NCBI GenBank assembly: GCA_027625915.1
Contig: JANTQA010000033.1
Location: 1,922,001 to 1,986,000 of the forward strand
Source: Anaeramoeba flamelloides
Lineage: Eukaryota > Metamonada > Anaeramoebidae
Direction of reading: 5' to 3'
DNA: 64,000 nt
The notes beneath the pieces are model-generated. The model searched no databases, was not told where the DNA came from, and worked only from the letters and a program-made list of their open reading frames with translations. The translations under genes were made by a program, and so were the position numbers. This document shows, piece by piece, positions 33,525-44,589 of the stretch. Numbering within the stretch: position 1 is the stretch's first letter; every line of letters starts with the position of its first letter.

Positions 33525-34860
33525 TTGAAAATAAATTCTTATTCTTAAAAAAAAAAACTATATAGATATACCTTCTTTGCAAAGTATTCAAAAGTGATTT
33601 GTACACTTAAAGGGATAACATTTTTCATTTGAAAGTTACTTTAACCATTGTGAAAAAACTTGTAATTATTTACATGGGTAAATAACTTGAAAATTTTGAT
33701 TTGTTCTCAAGTCAAAATTTTATTTTATCCTTTTTTCCCTCTATTGATTTTTTTTTCTCCTTCTAAGTTTAAAAATACCTTTTATTTATTTTTCTTTTAA
33801 AGAAAAATAGGAAATTAAAAATACTTCCCTTAAAATAAAATCATTCAATCAAAAAATAAAAAAAATTACAAAACATTTTTATTTTTATGAAATCTCACTT
33901 TTAGGAATTTCTGATAGTTTGTATGGATAAATAACTTTGAAAATTTTATCATCTTTTAAAAAACACAAGAAAAATAAACAAATATTGAATTATTGAAGAT
34001 CCAGAAAAAATTGATCATTTATTTTATTTCCAATATTTCATTTCTATTTTCAAGATATATTAATTGGATTAAGTTAATATTTTTTTTTCAAAATTGAAAA
34101 GTAGAAATAACGAACTGGTATTATTAAAATAAGTTATTTGAAAATAAAATATTTTTCAGTCATAAAGGACCAATTTTATTGAAGAAATAGAACACATTCT
34201 ATTAGTTTAATTCATTATTCTACTCAAAAGAAATTTTCAATTTTTGGATCAAAATATTTTTTTCAATTTTTAGATCTGATCATTTTTATTTTTGTTTTTT
34301 TTTTTTTTTTTTTTTTCTTTTTTTTTTTTTTTACAAAAGTTAATTTGAAAAAAAAAAATGTTTGAAACTCCAAATTAACATACAGAAAAGTGAGGCCTTG
34401 TATTTTCTATTAAAAGGTTTATTTTCAATAAAAAATCTTATTGTAAACAATTTTAATTTTCCTAATGAAATCGAGAAATTTTGTACAATATATTCCAATG
34501 AAAAGGGAACAAAAATTTTTTTAAGAGTGTTTTTTTTTTTTGAAATTTATGGTTTGTTCATTATTTCTTTTATAATTATCAACTTTAATCCGAATTTTAT
34601 TATTTATTTTATTTCTAATTAATTGTATTTTGATTGATTAAAAAATAATAGTGAATTTTTCATTTTTAGTTGCACATCTTTGAGTGAAGTAGAGTTTATT
34701 TATTCTTTTTTTATAAAAATAATTAATTGATATTAATTTTATTTGTTTGAAATTTTCAAAAAAATTGAAAAATAATGGTAAAAAATATTGATACTTTTGA
34801 TTTTTGGGTGATTACTATCACACTCAAATAAGTAAGACTGGGTTATTGATTAAGAATAAT
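33525..34860. other. Gene-free stretch with T-rich tracts
   Basis: Contains nearly pure T at 34293-34333. The plus frame 34362-34530 (KSEALYFLLKGLFSIKNL) has moderately protein-like content, but I found no start ATG, no partner exon and no family, so it is not called. Confidence 0.35.
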
Positions 34861-34914
34861 CACAGTTCAAATTTTGATTCTTTTTTGAAAAAAACCAAAA
34901 ATAATTCTTTTTTT

Positions 34915-35433
34915 GATTCCATGGAATCAAATGATTCTTTTTTATTCCAATAATAAGTCTCAACTGATTTCTTGTTTATGTTCGTTTTAACAAGGAATCA
35001 CATCATTCTTCTCAAAATTAAATAATTAATCCTTTTTTTTTTTTCTTTACAAAGAAAATTTAATATTTCTCAAAAAAATAAATATTTGAGCTTTTTATAC
35101 TTGAGGTTTTAGTTTTAATCATCTTTTCGACAATTATATTGTTTTTAATTTTATTCATAATAAGAGAATTCTTTTTATTTGAAATGTAATCAAAAGATTC
35201 TTTTTTTTTTTTGAATAGGGTTTTGGTATCAAATAAAAATTCTATTTTTTGATTCCATGGAATCAGAATAAAATAATTTTTAATGTTTTTGAAAAATTAT
35301 ACTTCATGGAGGCTTTAACAAGTGGAAAATTTTATGATAAAAATTGATTCCAGTGGAATCATTTTAATATTGTGATCCCAAATTTTAAATTTTTAAGATT
35401 CTACAAATTCCCAAAATGGAATCATTTTGGGAA
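34915..35433. repeat. Cluster of palindromic GATTCC/GGAATC sites
   Basis: The perfect palindrome GATTCCATGGAATC occurs at 34915-34928 and 35251-35264, a variant GATTCCAGTGGAATC at 35346-35360, and an 11-bp inverted repeat TTCCCAAAATG-GAAT-CATTTTGGGAA at 35408-35433. The neighbourhood also has repeated GATTCTTTTT motifs. It may be a degenerate palindromic repeat or a set of protein-binding sites; no gene lies nearby. Confidence 0.6.
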
Positions 35434-37320
35434 CTCTGAGAATAATCAAATTAAATAATTATTTCTTTGTCTTTTAAGTTGAATTTTACCGATTTTAAAA
35501 AAGTATTTTAGGACAATTTTTTAAATTAGATTTTGATTGGTTTTTTGAGTATTTTTTTTTGAGAATAAAAAAATAATAATTAATTATAAATCTGGGGATT
35601 AGACTATATATTTTTTTCTGTTTAATATAATTATGGTAATTTTTTTGAAATTAAGCATTTTTTCTATTTAGGCTCTTTTGAAATGTTTTTATTTTTTTTT
35701 TAAACAAACTATTTACGAAAAGAAACTACATGCTTTAATTTTTAATTCAATAGTAAAATATTATTTTTAACCACTTCTAAGAGTTGTGGAATACCAATTA
35801 TTAATCATAGATTGTGAATTATTTATTTATTAGAGATAATATAACTATCATGCTTTTGAACATCCTGTGAATTCATGAAGTGAATAGTTTTACACTTAGT
35901 AATGTAAATGATATTAGTATTTTTTATCTTTATATTTTAAAGAAAATTTTATCAAATAAAAAAGAGAAGAAGAAAAATAATTAATTATTCCTTTCTCTCA
36001 TTAAATAAATAAAGAAAAATATTAAAATATTATTCTCAATATTATAATTTATTACTTTTTTTAAGTTTTCTTTTTTTTTTTTTTCAAGTATTTTTTGTTA
36101 TCATTTAACAAGAAGAGTTGGAGAAAAGTAATCAACTGTTTTGTTCTAATTTGTATGATAAAGTATTGAAGAGGAGAAAAGGGGTGGTAATTCAACTTTA
36201 TAATATATATATATATATATATTCCTTTTATTGGGATAATTTTCTTGTTTGTCTGGTACTTATCTCTTATACTGAGATCAACTTCTGTTGAGTGTGATAT
36301 TAAGTAAATAAAATGTTGATATGATTGTAAAGGTGATTCCGAAATTTTAAACATAAAAGGAAATAATCATCAATATATTTAACAATCATGTTTGAAAAGT
36401 AACACTATTCAAAAATCAAGTTTTACTTGATTGGTATTTTTTTTTAATCTCTTTTATTTATAACCTTTTTTTTCTTTTTCTAGCCTTTGTTTTAAAGACA
36501 TTTTTTTTCTTTTCATTTTTTAAACAAAATCGAATTTTATATGTTTTGTTTATAAGAAGAATTATTACTGAATGAATATATTGTAGTAAGTAAACGGTCG
36601 GCAATTTTGTTTGTATCGACTATCTTTGATAATATTTTAATACTAAGAAAAAAAAACATAATAATAACGCTAATACTAATAGGATATAAATTTATTATTT
36701 AAAATTCATTATTCAAAAAAAAAATAACTTTAAGAAATATGAGTATCTAATAAATTTTATAAATAGAAGATAAAAATTTGGATATTTTTTGACATCGAAC
36801 AAATAAAGAAATCAAAAATTAATTTTTGAAATTATAATGTATTTAACTAAATTACATATCTTATTTTTTCGAATATTTTATTAGTTTATTATAAACATTT
36901 AGAGTTAATTATTTCTTTGTTCAATATTATATCAAACAATTTTACAAATAAATAATAAGAAATATAAAATTATTTTTGTTAAAATATCTTGTATTGATAA
37001 ATTTTTCAAATTGTCTTGAAAGCGTTTTTTTTATTTTTATAAAGCTTCTACAATATATTAAGGCTCATCTGTTTTTCCCTTTTAAATTTCAGAAAAAAAA
37101 AAATCATTAAGGATTTGGAATAATTCTAAATTCCCACATATTACTTGAAAAAAATACATAAATAAAAGATAAAGGGATCATCTAAGAAACAAATAAAATA
37201 AAATAAGAGTAAACTCTTTTTTTATTTTTATAAAAAAAAAGATAAATATTGATATATAAATTGATAAAAATATGACAAAATAAAGATTTTTGTATTAGGG
37301 TATGTTAAAAAATAATAAAA
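35434..37320. other. Gene-free AT-rich stretch
   Basis: No gene or element was recognised in about 1.9 kb. A (TA)n tract is at 36202-36223. Confidence 0.4.
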
Positions 37321-37329
37321 AAACAAGTA

Positions 37330-38690
37330 ATAGTCCCGTGATGTACAATATTTTTGAGGGTTAGTAAGATAATGTTTTGTAATTTGGCAAAACGAATGTC
37401 CAGTTAGCCTCGAATTACAAACCCTTTACTTATGGCCGGTCAGATCAAATTTTTAGATCTCCAAATTCATATACAGTTCATTTCATTTGCCCCCAAGTTT
37501 TGAAAAGATCCACCTCTGTAATTTAGGTAACTAGTTTGCTACGACTAGTCTGGATAATTCCTAATATTTTCAATATATGCACTTGTTTATTGATGTTGTA
37601 TCATTAAATGACCCCTTAGGTCAGAGTTACCAATTATTTGAACCCAATCCTTCTTGATCATTAAAACTCGCCTCCCTGTATTTCTAACATTTAGTGTTCT
37701 TTTAATCTAAAAAAAAATAAATTTTATCTCAAAGTTTCAAATACTGATAAATTGCAATAAAAGTTGGAAATTTTTATTTGATTTTCCTTTTTGAAATTAT
37801 TATGCTAAAGCTTTGAAGAAATTTATTTATGAAGTCAAGTGTTAAGATGTACTCTAAAATTAGTTGTTCTTCAAAACATTCTTTGTTCAGGCTGTTTGAT
37901 AAGAAACAGTTCAAAGATTTTTAAAAATGGAAATTGAACAAAAATTTTTTGAGATTTATGAGAATTTATCAGTTTAAAGAGATTCAAATGAATAAAAACA
38001 CCAGATTATCATGACCAAATGATCTTGTGAAGATCTTGTTTTGTTTTGGTGGTTAAGTCCGATTGTTGGATAAATATTTGGGAATCTGAAATAAAAAGTT
38101 TTCAATCTTTATTAAAAAATGACATTTGTTTGATTTTTCCATTCCCCCATTTGGAATATAATTGACAAGATGTAGCACAAATATCTCTAGGAAAGACTAT
38201 CATATGGTAAGCAAGATTTCTCTGAACTTTGTCTAGTGAAGGAATTGCAGGTTTCAAGGGTGCATTTCTCGGATTTTTAAGATCCTGATACCTTACTTTA
38301 TCTTCACTTGGGTAATTTGTTATAACTGTGCCATTCGTATTGCTGATAAAATCCTAAATTATAGCAAACACATTCAGAATAATATACCGACTCCTTCTTT
38401 ATTGGTGCCAGTACCCTTTGGGAAGAGACTACATGATGACATCCGTTTGTTTATTTGAATTGTTACCCATAATAGTTCACAGTTGCTAAATCCAATTTTT
38501 TATCTGATCTCTCATAACTCACATGTGCTGTAAGCACTTATATTTAGAGAGCCTTCGTCTGTCTTTGAGCACTTGTCACAATTGATTGTTCCTTTTTTGT
38601 TCGAGTAGGTTCCACCTTTGCATTAATAACCTTCATGGCACCCTTTGTGATCATATTATTGTACTTCAGGTCAAGGAAAACTACTTTTTT
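37330..38690 (-). pseudogene. Decayed gene with cysteine-rich (GCC2/GCC3-like) segment
   Basis: G+C is clearly raised through this block and protein-like pieces alternate among minus-strand frames. 38640-38515 reads GGTYSNKKGTINCDKCSK, then STCEL, and 38430-38380 has PKGTGTNKEGVG, both typical of the Cys-rich Tyr-Ser/Gly-Thr repeats of large protist surface proteins (tyrosine-kinase ephrin receptor-like, GCC2/GCC3). 38351-38110, after a TAATTTAG acceptor, keeps 81 open codons including YPSEDKVRYQDLKNPRNAP and YHMIVFPRDICATSC. After a TTTATTTCAG acceptor comes QQSDLTTKTKQDLHK. Near 37700-37480 come NTGRRVLMIKKDWVQIIG and YRGGSFQNLGANE, the latter like a beta-helix turn. Stops and frame changes between pieces cannot all be introns, so I judge it a broken host gene. 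It lies head-to-head with the CoA-binding gene, about 180 bases apart. Confidence 0.5.
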
Positions 38691-38868
38691 TCTTTCGTAT
38701 TTATTATTAGTTTTTCCCTTAAAATAACAATTTGGTAGCTTGATTTTTCATTTTTTTAATTTTGTTTCTTTCCAAAATAATTTTTTAACATAACAAACCA
38801 AAGCCCAAAAAAATTTTTTTTTCTTTGAACCGAAAACAAAAAAAAACTTTTTTCACCTTACAACAAAA

Positions 38869-39246
38869 ATGATGAACATAATCAACAAGAAATTTACGTA
38901 CGCAGTTATTGGTGCTAGCAACAACATCAAAAAATATGGTTACAAAATTGTCAAAGATCTTGTCCAGTCTGGATTCAATGTTGTTCCTATCAACCCACAC
39001 GAGCAGCAAGTTCAGAACCTCCAAGCATACCAAACAATCAAACAAATAAATAAAAAGATAGATGTTGTGGTCTTTGTCGTGCCACCAAAAGTTACAACAA
39101 AAATACTTCCACAGCTTAAAGAACAAAACATTACAAAGGCATGGATGCAACCTGGAAGCGAAAGTGAAGAAGCAATTAAATACTGTGAGGAAAACGAAAT
39201 AAAATGTATGCATGATGCCTGTATAATGATCGAAAGGCTAAAATAA
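38869..39246 (+). CDS. CoA-binding domain protein (YccU-like, Rossmann fold)
   Basis: This intronless gene encodes 125 residues covering one complete CoA-binding domain (CoA_binding_2 type), the usual length for the family. Seen: the nucleotide-binding start YAVIGASNN (residues 11-19) followed by KYGYKIVKDL, VVPINP (38-43), VVVFVVPPK (66-74), WMQPGSES (92-99) and CMHDACIMIE (113-122), the last two being the family's W-x-Q-x-G and D-x-C-x-x-x-E signatures. Such proteins bind CoA or acyl-CoA and are common in bacteria and archaea; the cellular role is generally unknown. Higher G+C than the flanks, lack of introns and family distribution suggest acquisition from a prokaryote, which is inference. 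The stop TAA overlaps AATAAA (39241-39247). Two ATGs are adjacent; the first is used here. Confidence 0.9.
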   Translation: MMNIINKKFTYAVIGASNNIKKYGYKIVKDLVQSGFNVVPINPHEQQVQNLQAYQTIKQINKKIDVVVFVVPPKVTTKILPQLKEQNITKAWMQPGSESEEAIKYCEENEIKCMHDACIMIERLK

Positions 39247-39639
39247 ATGTCACCCAAGCATTCAGAATAATACAAAGACAAATTGCCTAACATGTTCTTT
39301 TTTAACAGCGAGTTATTGTCGATCTATTATTTAGTTAGATCCAATACAAAAGAGTACAAGCTCACAAAGATTCGAATCTTAACAATTACTAAGATTTTTA
39401 AAAAAGTCAAAACAAAAAAGTTTTCAAAATTATCTTTAAAACAGTTGACAAACTTCGGTGTAACCCATTTTTCAAGATTTTTTTAAAGCAGTATTAAAAA
39501 CTTTGTTTTCAAAATTTTTTTAAAAGACTTTAATTTGTTAACGAGTTCAGAAAAAAAAAAAATAAAAGTAAAATACTCTCAAAATTTGATAACTTATTTT
39601 ATTTTTTCAAAATTTCCTTTACAATTGAGATCTCATAGT

Positions 39640-39855
39640 TTTATTCTTCTTATTTATTTGAATTTAGGACTTTAAATAGCTCACACAAACTCGAGAACTA
39701 CAGTTTCACATGTTCAAAATGCAGAAATTAAAGTTTTATTTCATGTAATTTATTTTAGAAATATCAATCTGTCATTTTTATATGAAGGAAATACCCATAA
39801 AAAATGATTCTTATTTTCTATAATTTCCCCTTATTTCATTTTAATAAACTTATTT
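39640..39855 (-). mobile_element. LINE 3' fragment (family uncertain)
   Basis: Minus-strand 39815-39780 reads a frame with NHFLWVFPSY, the counterpart of DHFLWDCPFY in the LINE at 7344-7373. Flanking sequence is eroded. Only about 200 bases remain. Confidence 0.45.
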
Positions 39856-39879
39856 CTATCAAAGGTGCCCAAAAAAATT

Positions 39880-40205
39880 TTTCAAATATTAATTATTTTT
39901 GATATAATTAACCTTTGAAGAACAAATAACAATTAATAGAATAATAAAAATCAAAGAAATAGTTCACATTCTGTCTTAAACCAAAACCATCTATATATTT
40001 TCTTGAAAATTGAAAAACTTAAATTCTGAGGTCAATTCATTGAGAAAAACAGCAATGTTCAATTTGATTTAAAATTGATGATCAAATAAAATTCCAATAT
40101 AAATCAAGATGTTTTTTCTTACAATCATTTCCAATGTTTCAATAACATTAAAAGTACAAGTTTTTACCTATTTACCATTGATTTGAAATCAAAAATTTGC
40201 TAAGG
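39880..40205 (-). repeat. Interspersed repeat S, copy 3
   Basis: Reverse-oriented: GATGATCAAATAAAATTCC, AATCATTTCCAATGTTTCAATAACATT and TTTTTACCTATTTACCATTGATTTGAAATC align with 30290-30420. The family U MITE begins 25 bases downstream. Confidence 0.45.
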
Positions 40206-40229
40206 ATTTGAGTATCAATAAAAAACATA

Positions 40230-40751
40230 CAGCCGTTCCAGACCTACCGTGAAATTTGACAGAAATAGATATTTACTTTTTGTCTCAGTTAAATACAAAA
40301 AAAAAATCTTCGGTTATACGCTATCATATCCATTTTATGGTTTGATATAGGTTTTTTAAAACAATTTCTTTATTTGAAAGACTCTGAAAAAAATCTTGGT
40401 TGTTTTTGAAACAAAATTCAAAAATCCAAAACAAAGCTTCCAAAGATCGAAGATCAAATTTGGTGATTTCTCTTTGAAATGGTCTCGCCTTTTGATTTTA
40501 AGGTATTTAGAAATTAAGGATCCACCAAAAACCTGAAAATTTTTCCAAATTATTGATCATTTAGAACGGTTTGTAGTCAAAAATATTAATTTTAACATTT
40601 TCTCAATTGGAAATTTTTGTTCTATTATAAAATTTCACGGTTTGTAATAGGCTATCACATAACCACAAAATCCTGTCATAAAAAGTCAAGTATGATAAAG
40701 AAAATGAATTTTCTGTTTATCATAGATTTCACGGTAGGGTTGGAATGGCTG
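40230..40751. mobile_element. MITE with ~28-bp TIRs, family U
   Basis: This 522-bp element is flanked by TA on both sides. Left end CAGCCGTTCCAGACCTACCG then TGAAAT; the right end is the inverted CAGCCATTCCAACCCTACCG then TGAAAT. Subterminal blocks also pair (TTTCACGGT, GGTTATNCGCTATCA/TAGGCTATCACATAACC near 40312 and 40645). No coding capacity; a 67-codon frame at 40617 is an artefact. The TA target and CAG-type ends resemble Tc1/mariner-mobilised elements. Confidence 0.85.
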
Positions 40752-41439
40752 TATCACAATAATTGTCAAAAAATCGTGATAAATGGTATAATATCTCTAT
40801 TACTTTTTATTCGAGTTTAATAGTTGATAGATTTTAGAGATAGTTTAACAATATTTTCAAAAAGAAAAATTTTTTATTGATCAAAAAACAGATTATGTAA
40901 AAAAAGTTATTCTTGTAAAAAACATCAATTAGATAACTTGATTCAATCAAGGATCAGTTCAAAGAGTTTTCGTTGTGTTTTTATTGTGAATTAGTTGACA
41001 GATCAATCGATCTTTTATAGATCAACTAATGCAATAAAAAGGGGCAAATAAATATTTTTTAGGTTAATTGTGGTAATATAAATTGAATAGAATAAAAATG
41101 TTTCTAAAACAACCAGTCCATCATCCCATGTTCTTTAAAGAATGTGTTCTTGGGTTAAAACATTTCCAATATTCTCGGAAACGAAAAGGGGATGTATAAC
41201 TTTTTAAAGGATTTCACAACATCCTTGCCTGGTTGTCATCTTTTATAACAAGATTCTTTGTTAAATTGTAGTTTTATTATTCGTATTCTTCTCATATCTT
41301 TGTATTGGTCTGAAAACACAACTAGAGCTTAGAGGCTTTTTTTTAATCTATCACCAATAAGAAGCAAAATTATTCTCAATCCTCATTTTGGTTATTTAGC
41401 ATGTGAAGGTAATAACACCATTTTTTAAAAAAACACTTC

Positions 41440-41720
41440 AAATAAATATTCAAATATAGTGTTGAAATGGATGATTATTTGTTTGAGTATAAAATTTGTC
41501 TAAGTTTTTATATTTTGTTAAAAATAAATAATGAAAAGAAAAAACTTTTTTTTTGATACAAACAAACTTATACATTTTATAAAAGTTTTTTGTCTTTCAA
41601 AACTTTCAAACACTTGTAGATAATTCACAACATTTGCAAACACTTTCTGATATATTTAAAGGGGAAAGATGTTGTAAAAGTCTCAAGGCTTTGTAAAAGT
41701 CAAGAGATTTTTTGTTAATA
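41440..41720 (+). repeat. Interspersed repeat V, copy 1
   Basis: Shared with 47750-48045 in reverse: GATTATTTGTTTGAGTATAAAATTTGTC, GTCTTTCAAAACTTTCAAACACTTGTAGA, AATTCACAACATTTGCAAACACTTTC. The two copies face each other across about 6 kb and enclose the GH43 gene. Confidence 0.6.
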
Positions 41721-41894
41721 TGATTTCAAAAAAATAATTTTTCATTTTTTTGCGATAATTATTTTTTGGTGATAATGTGGATTATCACGATTTTCTAAGA
41801 TGCTGAGATAAAGTAGGATTAAACGAGATTTTTCAATATTGTCTCGAATTTATTGCTTAGGTAACCCATTTTCCAATCAACGGGTCTAGTGATA

Positions 41895-42290
41895 GGGAAT
41901 GAATTATATATTTCTAAAGGGTTTGAATGGATATTAGAAGGTAAAAATTAATTTGGGAAATTTAAAAATTGAAATCATTTTTTCACATTTTTTCTCATTT
42001 TCTTTTTTTCAATTTTTTTTGAAAGTTTATTCAGTTGCAATTATTGTTTTTAAATAAAGATCGATAGTCACTTGGTAAACATTTGTTGTGCTAAGGTTAT
42101 TGAAACTGTAAAAATAATCGTAGAGAAATAATATTTATTTCTATTGAGATTTTATTTAGATCTTCGATTGAAGATCGAAATTCACATTGTTTTTTTAATC
42201 AATAGAGTGAATCTAAGAATTTGAGTTTTTCTATTTTTAAAAAAACCTATTAATTTTTAGTTTTATTTTATCAGGGTATCAAACATTATT
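41895..42290 (+). repeat. Interspersed repeat S, copy 4
   Basis: In order: GGGTTTGAATGGATATTAGAAGG, AAGATCGATAGTCACTTGGTAAACA, AAGGTTATTGAAACTGT, AGATCTTCGATTGAAGATCG (the last a near-perfect 20-base palindrome at 42160-42179). Matches 30120-30605 in reverse. Confidence 0.5.
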
Positions 42291-42299
42291 GGATGTGTA

Positions 42300-43280
42300 G
42301 TATTCTTCTTAGTTCTTATTGGTTATTCAAAGATAGATTATAAAAAATACGAGATATTTGGAAATTTTTTTGGACCCCTTTGATTGAAACAAACTTATGT
42401 TATAATACATATTATCTTCAAAACCTCTAATAATTAAGAAATTTTGATGGTAAAAAATAATTGGAAGAGTTGTCAGTGGATTGTTATATACCAACTTTTT
42501 AAATATTAGAATGGTAATATCTTAGTTTCATTCCTTTAAGTTAGTAAAAGGAAATTATAATTATAAATTTCAAAAATAACAAATTTTTAATTTAAATCCT
42601 TAGAAACAAATCTAAACACTTTTTCTAATATTGTGACTCGCGTAAAATAATAAATTGAAAATACAGATATATCTTTTTGTATTCCAGAATAACAAATATT
42701 TGAATCTGATTTGTAATTCACTTTTTAATTCATTCTAAATATATAATAAACCTGTTATTATCTTCGTTTAAAAAAATGTGAAAAAATGAATAAAATGTTG
42801 CAATATTTTTTGGATCAGCATTATGGGATATTAAGGATAACTTTTTTGAAAGATTGTTTGTTATGGTTAGTACTAGCTATTTTGAACATTTAATTGTTGA
42901 GTGAAAATTTATCATTAATTTTATTTTTTTAAAATAGATCTTTGAATTTTCTATAAAATGTCAATAATTCAAAGACTTTAGAGTGACAAAACTTCAAATA
43001 CAAGATTTGGAATTTCTTATCTTTTGAAAATATCAAGTTATTTTTTTTACTTAAAAATTTATTTAAAATGACGTTTCAAATAGAGTTCGGTGGATAGTAT
43101 GAGTTAATTGAAATAGAGTTTTTTTGAAGTTTTAAATTAGAGACATTTTATCAAAATTTTATTTTTTTTGTTTGTTAAGAGTGTAAATAGAAACATAGTA
43201 AATAATTCTATTTACCACTTTTCGAAAATATCTTCAAATTTTTCTGTCAAGTTTTTTTTTTTAATAAAGTTATCAATTTT
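42300..43280. other. Gene-free AT-rich stretch
   Basis: No gene or named repeat was seen. Confidence 0.4.
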
Positions 43281-43299
43281 CTCCGTTTTCCATTTTTTT

Positions 43300-43645
43300 T
43301 TTGAAATGTACAAATGGAACGAAAAGACCTTCTATGAATTTGATCATTTTAAGGAAGGAAATGAAGATCCGATGAAGAAGTAGTCTCAGACGAAACACTG
43401 ATACAATATTTTGATCCACAAGAAAAATAAAACTTTAACAAAAATTCAAAAAAAACAGAAAAAGAAAAAGAAAGAAAAAAAGAAAATGTAATAAAAGAAA
43501 GAAAAGAAGAAAAAGAAAGAACAGAAAGAAAAGAAAAAGAAAGAAATGATAAAGAAAGAACAGAAAGAAGAGAAAAAGAAAGTAAACAAAAAAAAAAGAA
43601 AAGAAAAAGGAAGAAAAATAAAAAGAAAAGGGATTGAAAGGGAAA
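43300..43645 (+). pseudogene. Gene remnant ending in a polypurine Lys/Glu tract
   Basis: Plus-strand 43306-43383 encodes MYKWNEKTFYEFDHFKEG; one base out of phase, 43370-43429 continues DEEVVSDETLIQYFDPQEK. Then 43447-43640 is almost pure purine (about 190 bases of A and G), reading Lys/Glu/Arg-rich in every plus frame, like the charged coils of large protist proteins. Frames do not join and no start is clear. I treat it as the relic of a host gene; the minus-strand frames are complements of the purine run. Confidence 0.35.
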
Positions 43646-43699
43646 CAACAATAAATCTTAAAGAGAACATTTTATTTTTTTTTTTTTTTTTTTAAATTT

Positions 43700-44589
43700 T
43701 CAAATAATAACAATAGCCATTTGGTTTTTTGTTTGGATCAAAATATCTTCAATCTTTTTTCTTCATATCATTAAAATCATATTCAAAAAAAATATTACAA
43801 ATATTTTGATCACAAAAAACCAAATAACTGCTGATATTCTAATATTTTAAAAAAAACAAAACCAAAAACTAAAAAAAAGTGAGTATCAATTTTTGAAATG
43901 TGAATTATAGAATTTTTATTACTGAACTTTCACTCAAAAAAAGTTAACAACAAGATTTTTTGCAAATAATTAAATGAATTTTAAAAGATGTTTTACATAG
44001 TCTCAATTTTCTTTGTGATTATTGGTATTTTTGAAGATTTTTTATTTTTTTACCTTGATCTTTTGTAAAAAAAAAAAAAAGAACAAAAGAAATATAAAAA
44101 AAAATTGAAATACAAAAAAAAAACAACAATTAGAAAAGGAAAACAAAATTTTGATGTATTTGGAAAAAATGATTCTGATCCATTTATTCGAAAATATTTT
44201 TTTTGATAAGAATATAGGAAAATTTCCTCAAAATAACTTTCATTAACATTTTAAAGTGAATCAAATTTTTCGAAACCTTGTTTAATTATTAATCATTTTT
44301 TTCATAGATTTTTTCAAGTCCTTGGAACTATGTAGGCACTAATATTATTTCCAATCAATTTAAACATCTTTTTCTTATTGATGAACTAAGAGTGTTAGTA
44401 GTCCCTTAAATTGGAAAATTATTAGAATTCAATGATTGCCTTCATAAAACGATCATTATCACTAATTGTTTGCCCTTAACGAGTTTTGGAAATGATCTTA
44501 AATATTTGAAAAGGCTCCTTTCTGTCTAAAAATATTGATCATTCAAAGAATTTCTGTCTGGAATGAAACATTTTTTGTATTTTTTTGTG
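43700..44589. other. Upstream region of the GH43 gene
   Basis: AT-rich, no gene seen. No clear core promoter motif was recognised in the 100 bases before 44590. Confidence 0.35.

Noticed and set aside
34362-34622. 86-codon plus frame
   Set aside because: Begins at a non-ATG codon, ends in poly-Phe and isoleucine-rich sequence; frames of this length are expected by chance in so much AT-rich sequence.
38785-39293. Two minus frames of 142 and 93 codons
   Set aside because: Antisense shadows of the CoA-binding gene.
40617-40820. 67-codon plus frame
   Set aside because: Lies across the right end of MITE U.
43349-43670. Minus frames rich in Phe/Leu/Ser
   Set aside because: Complement of the polypurine tract.
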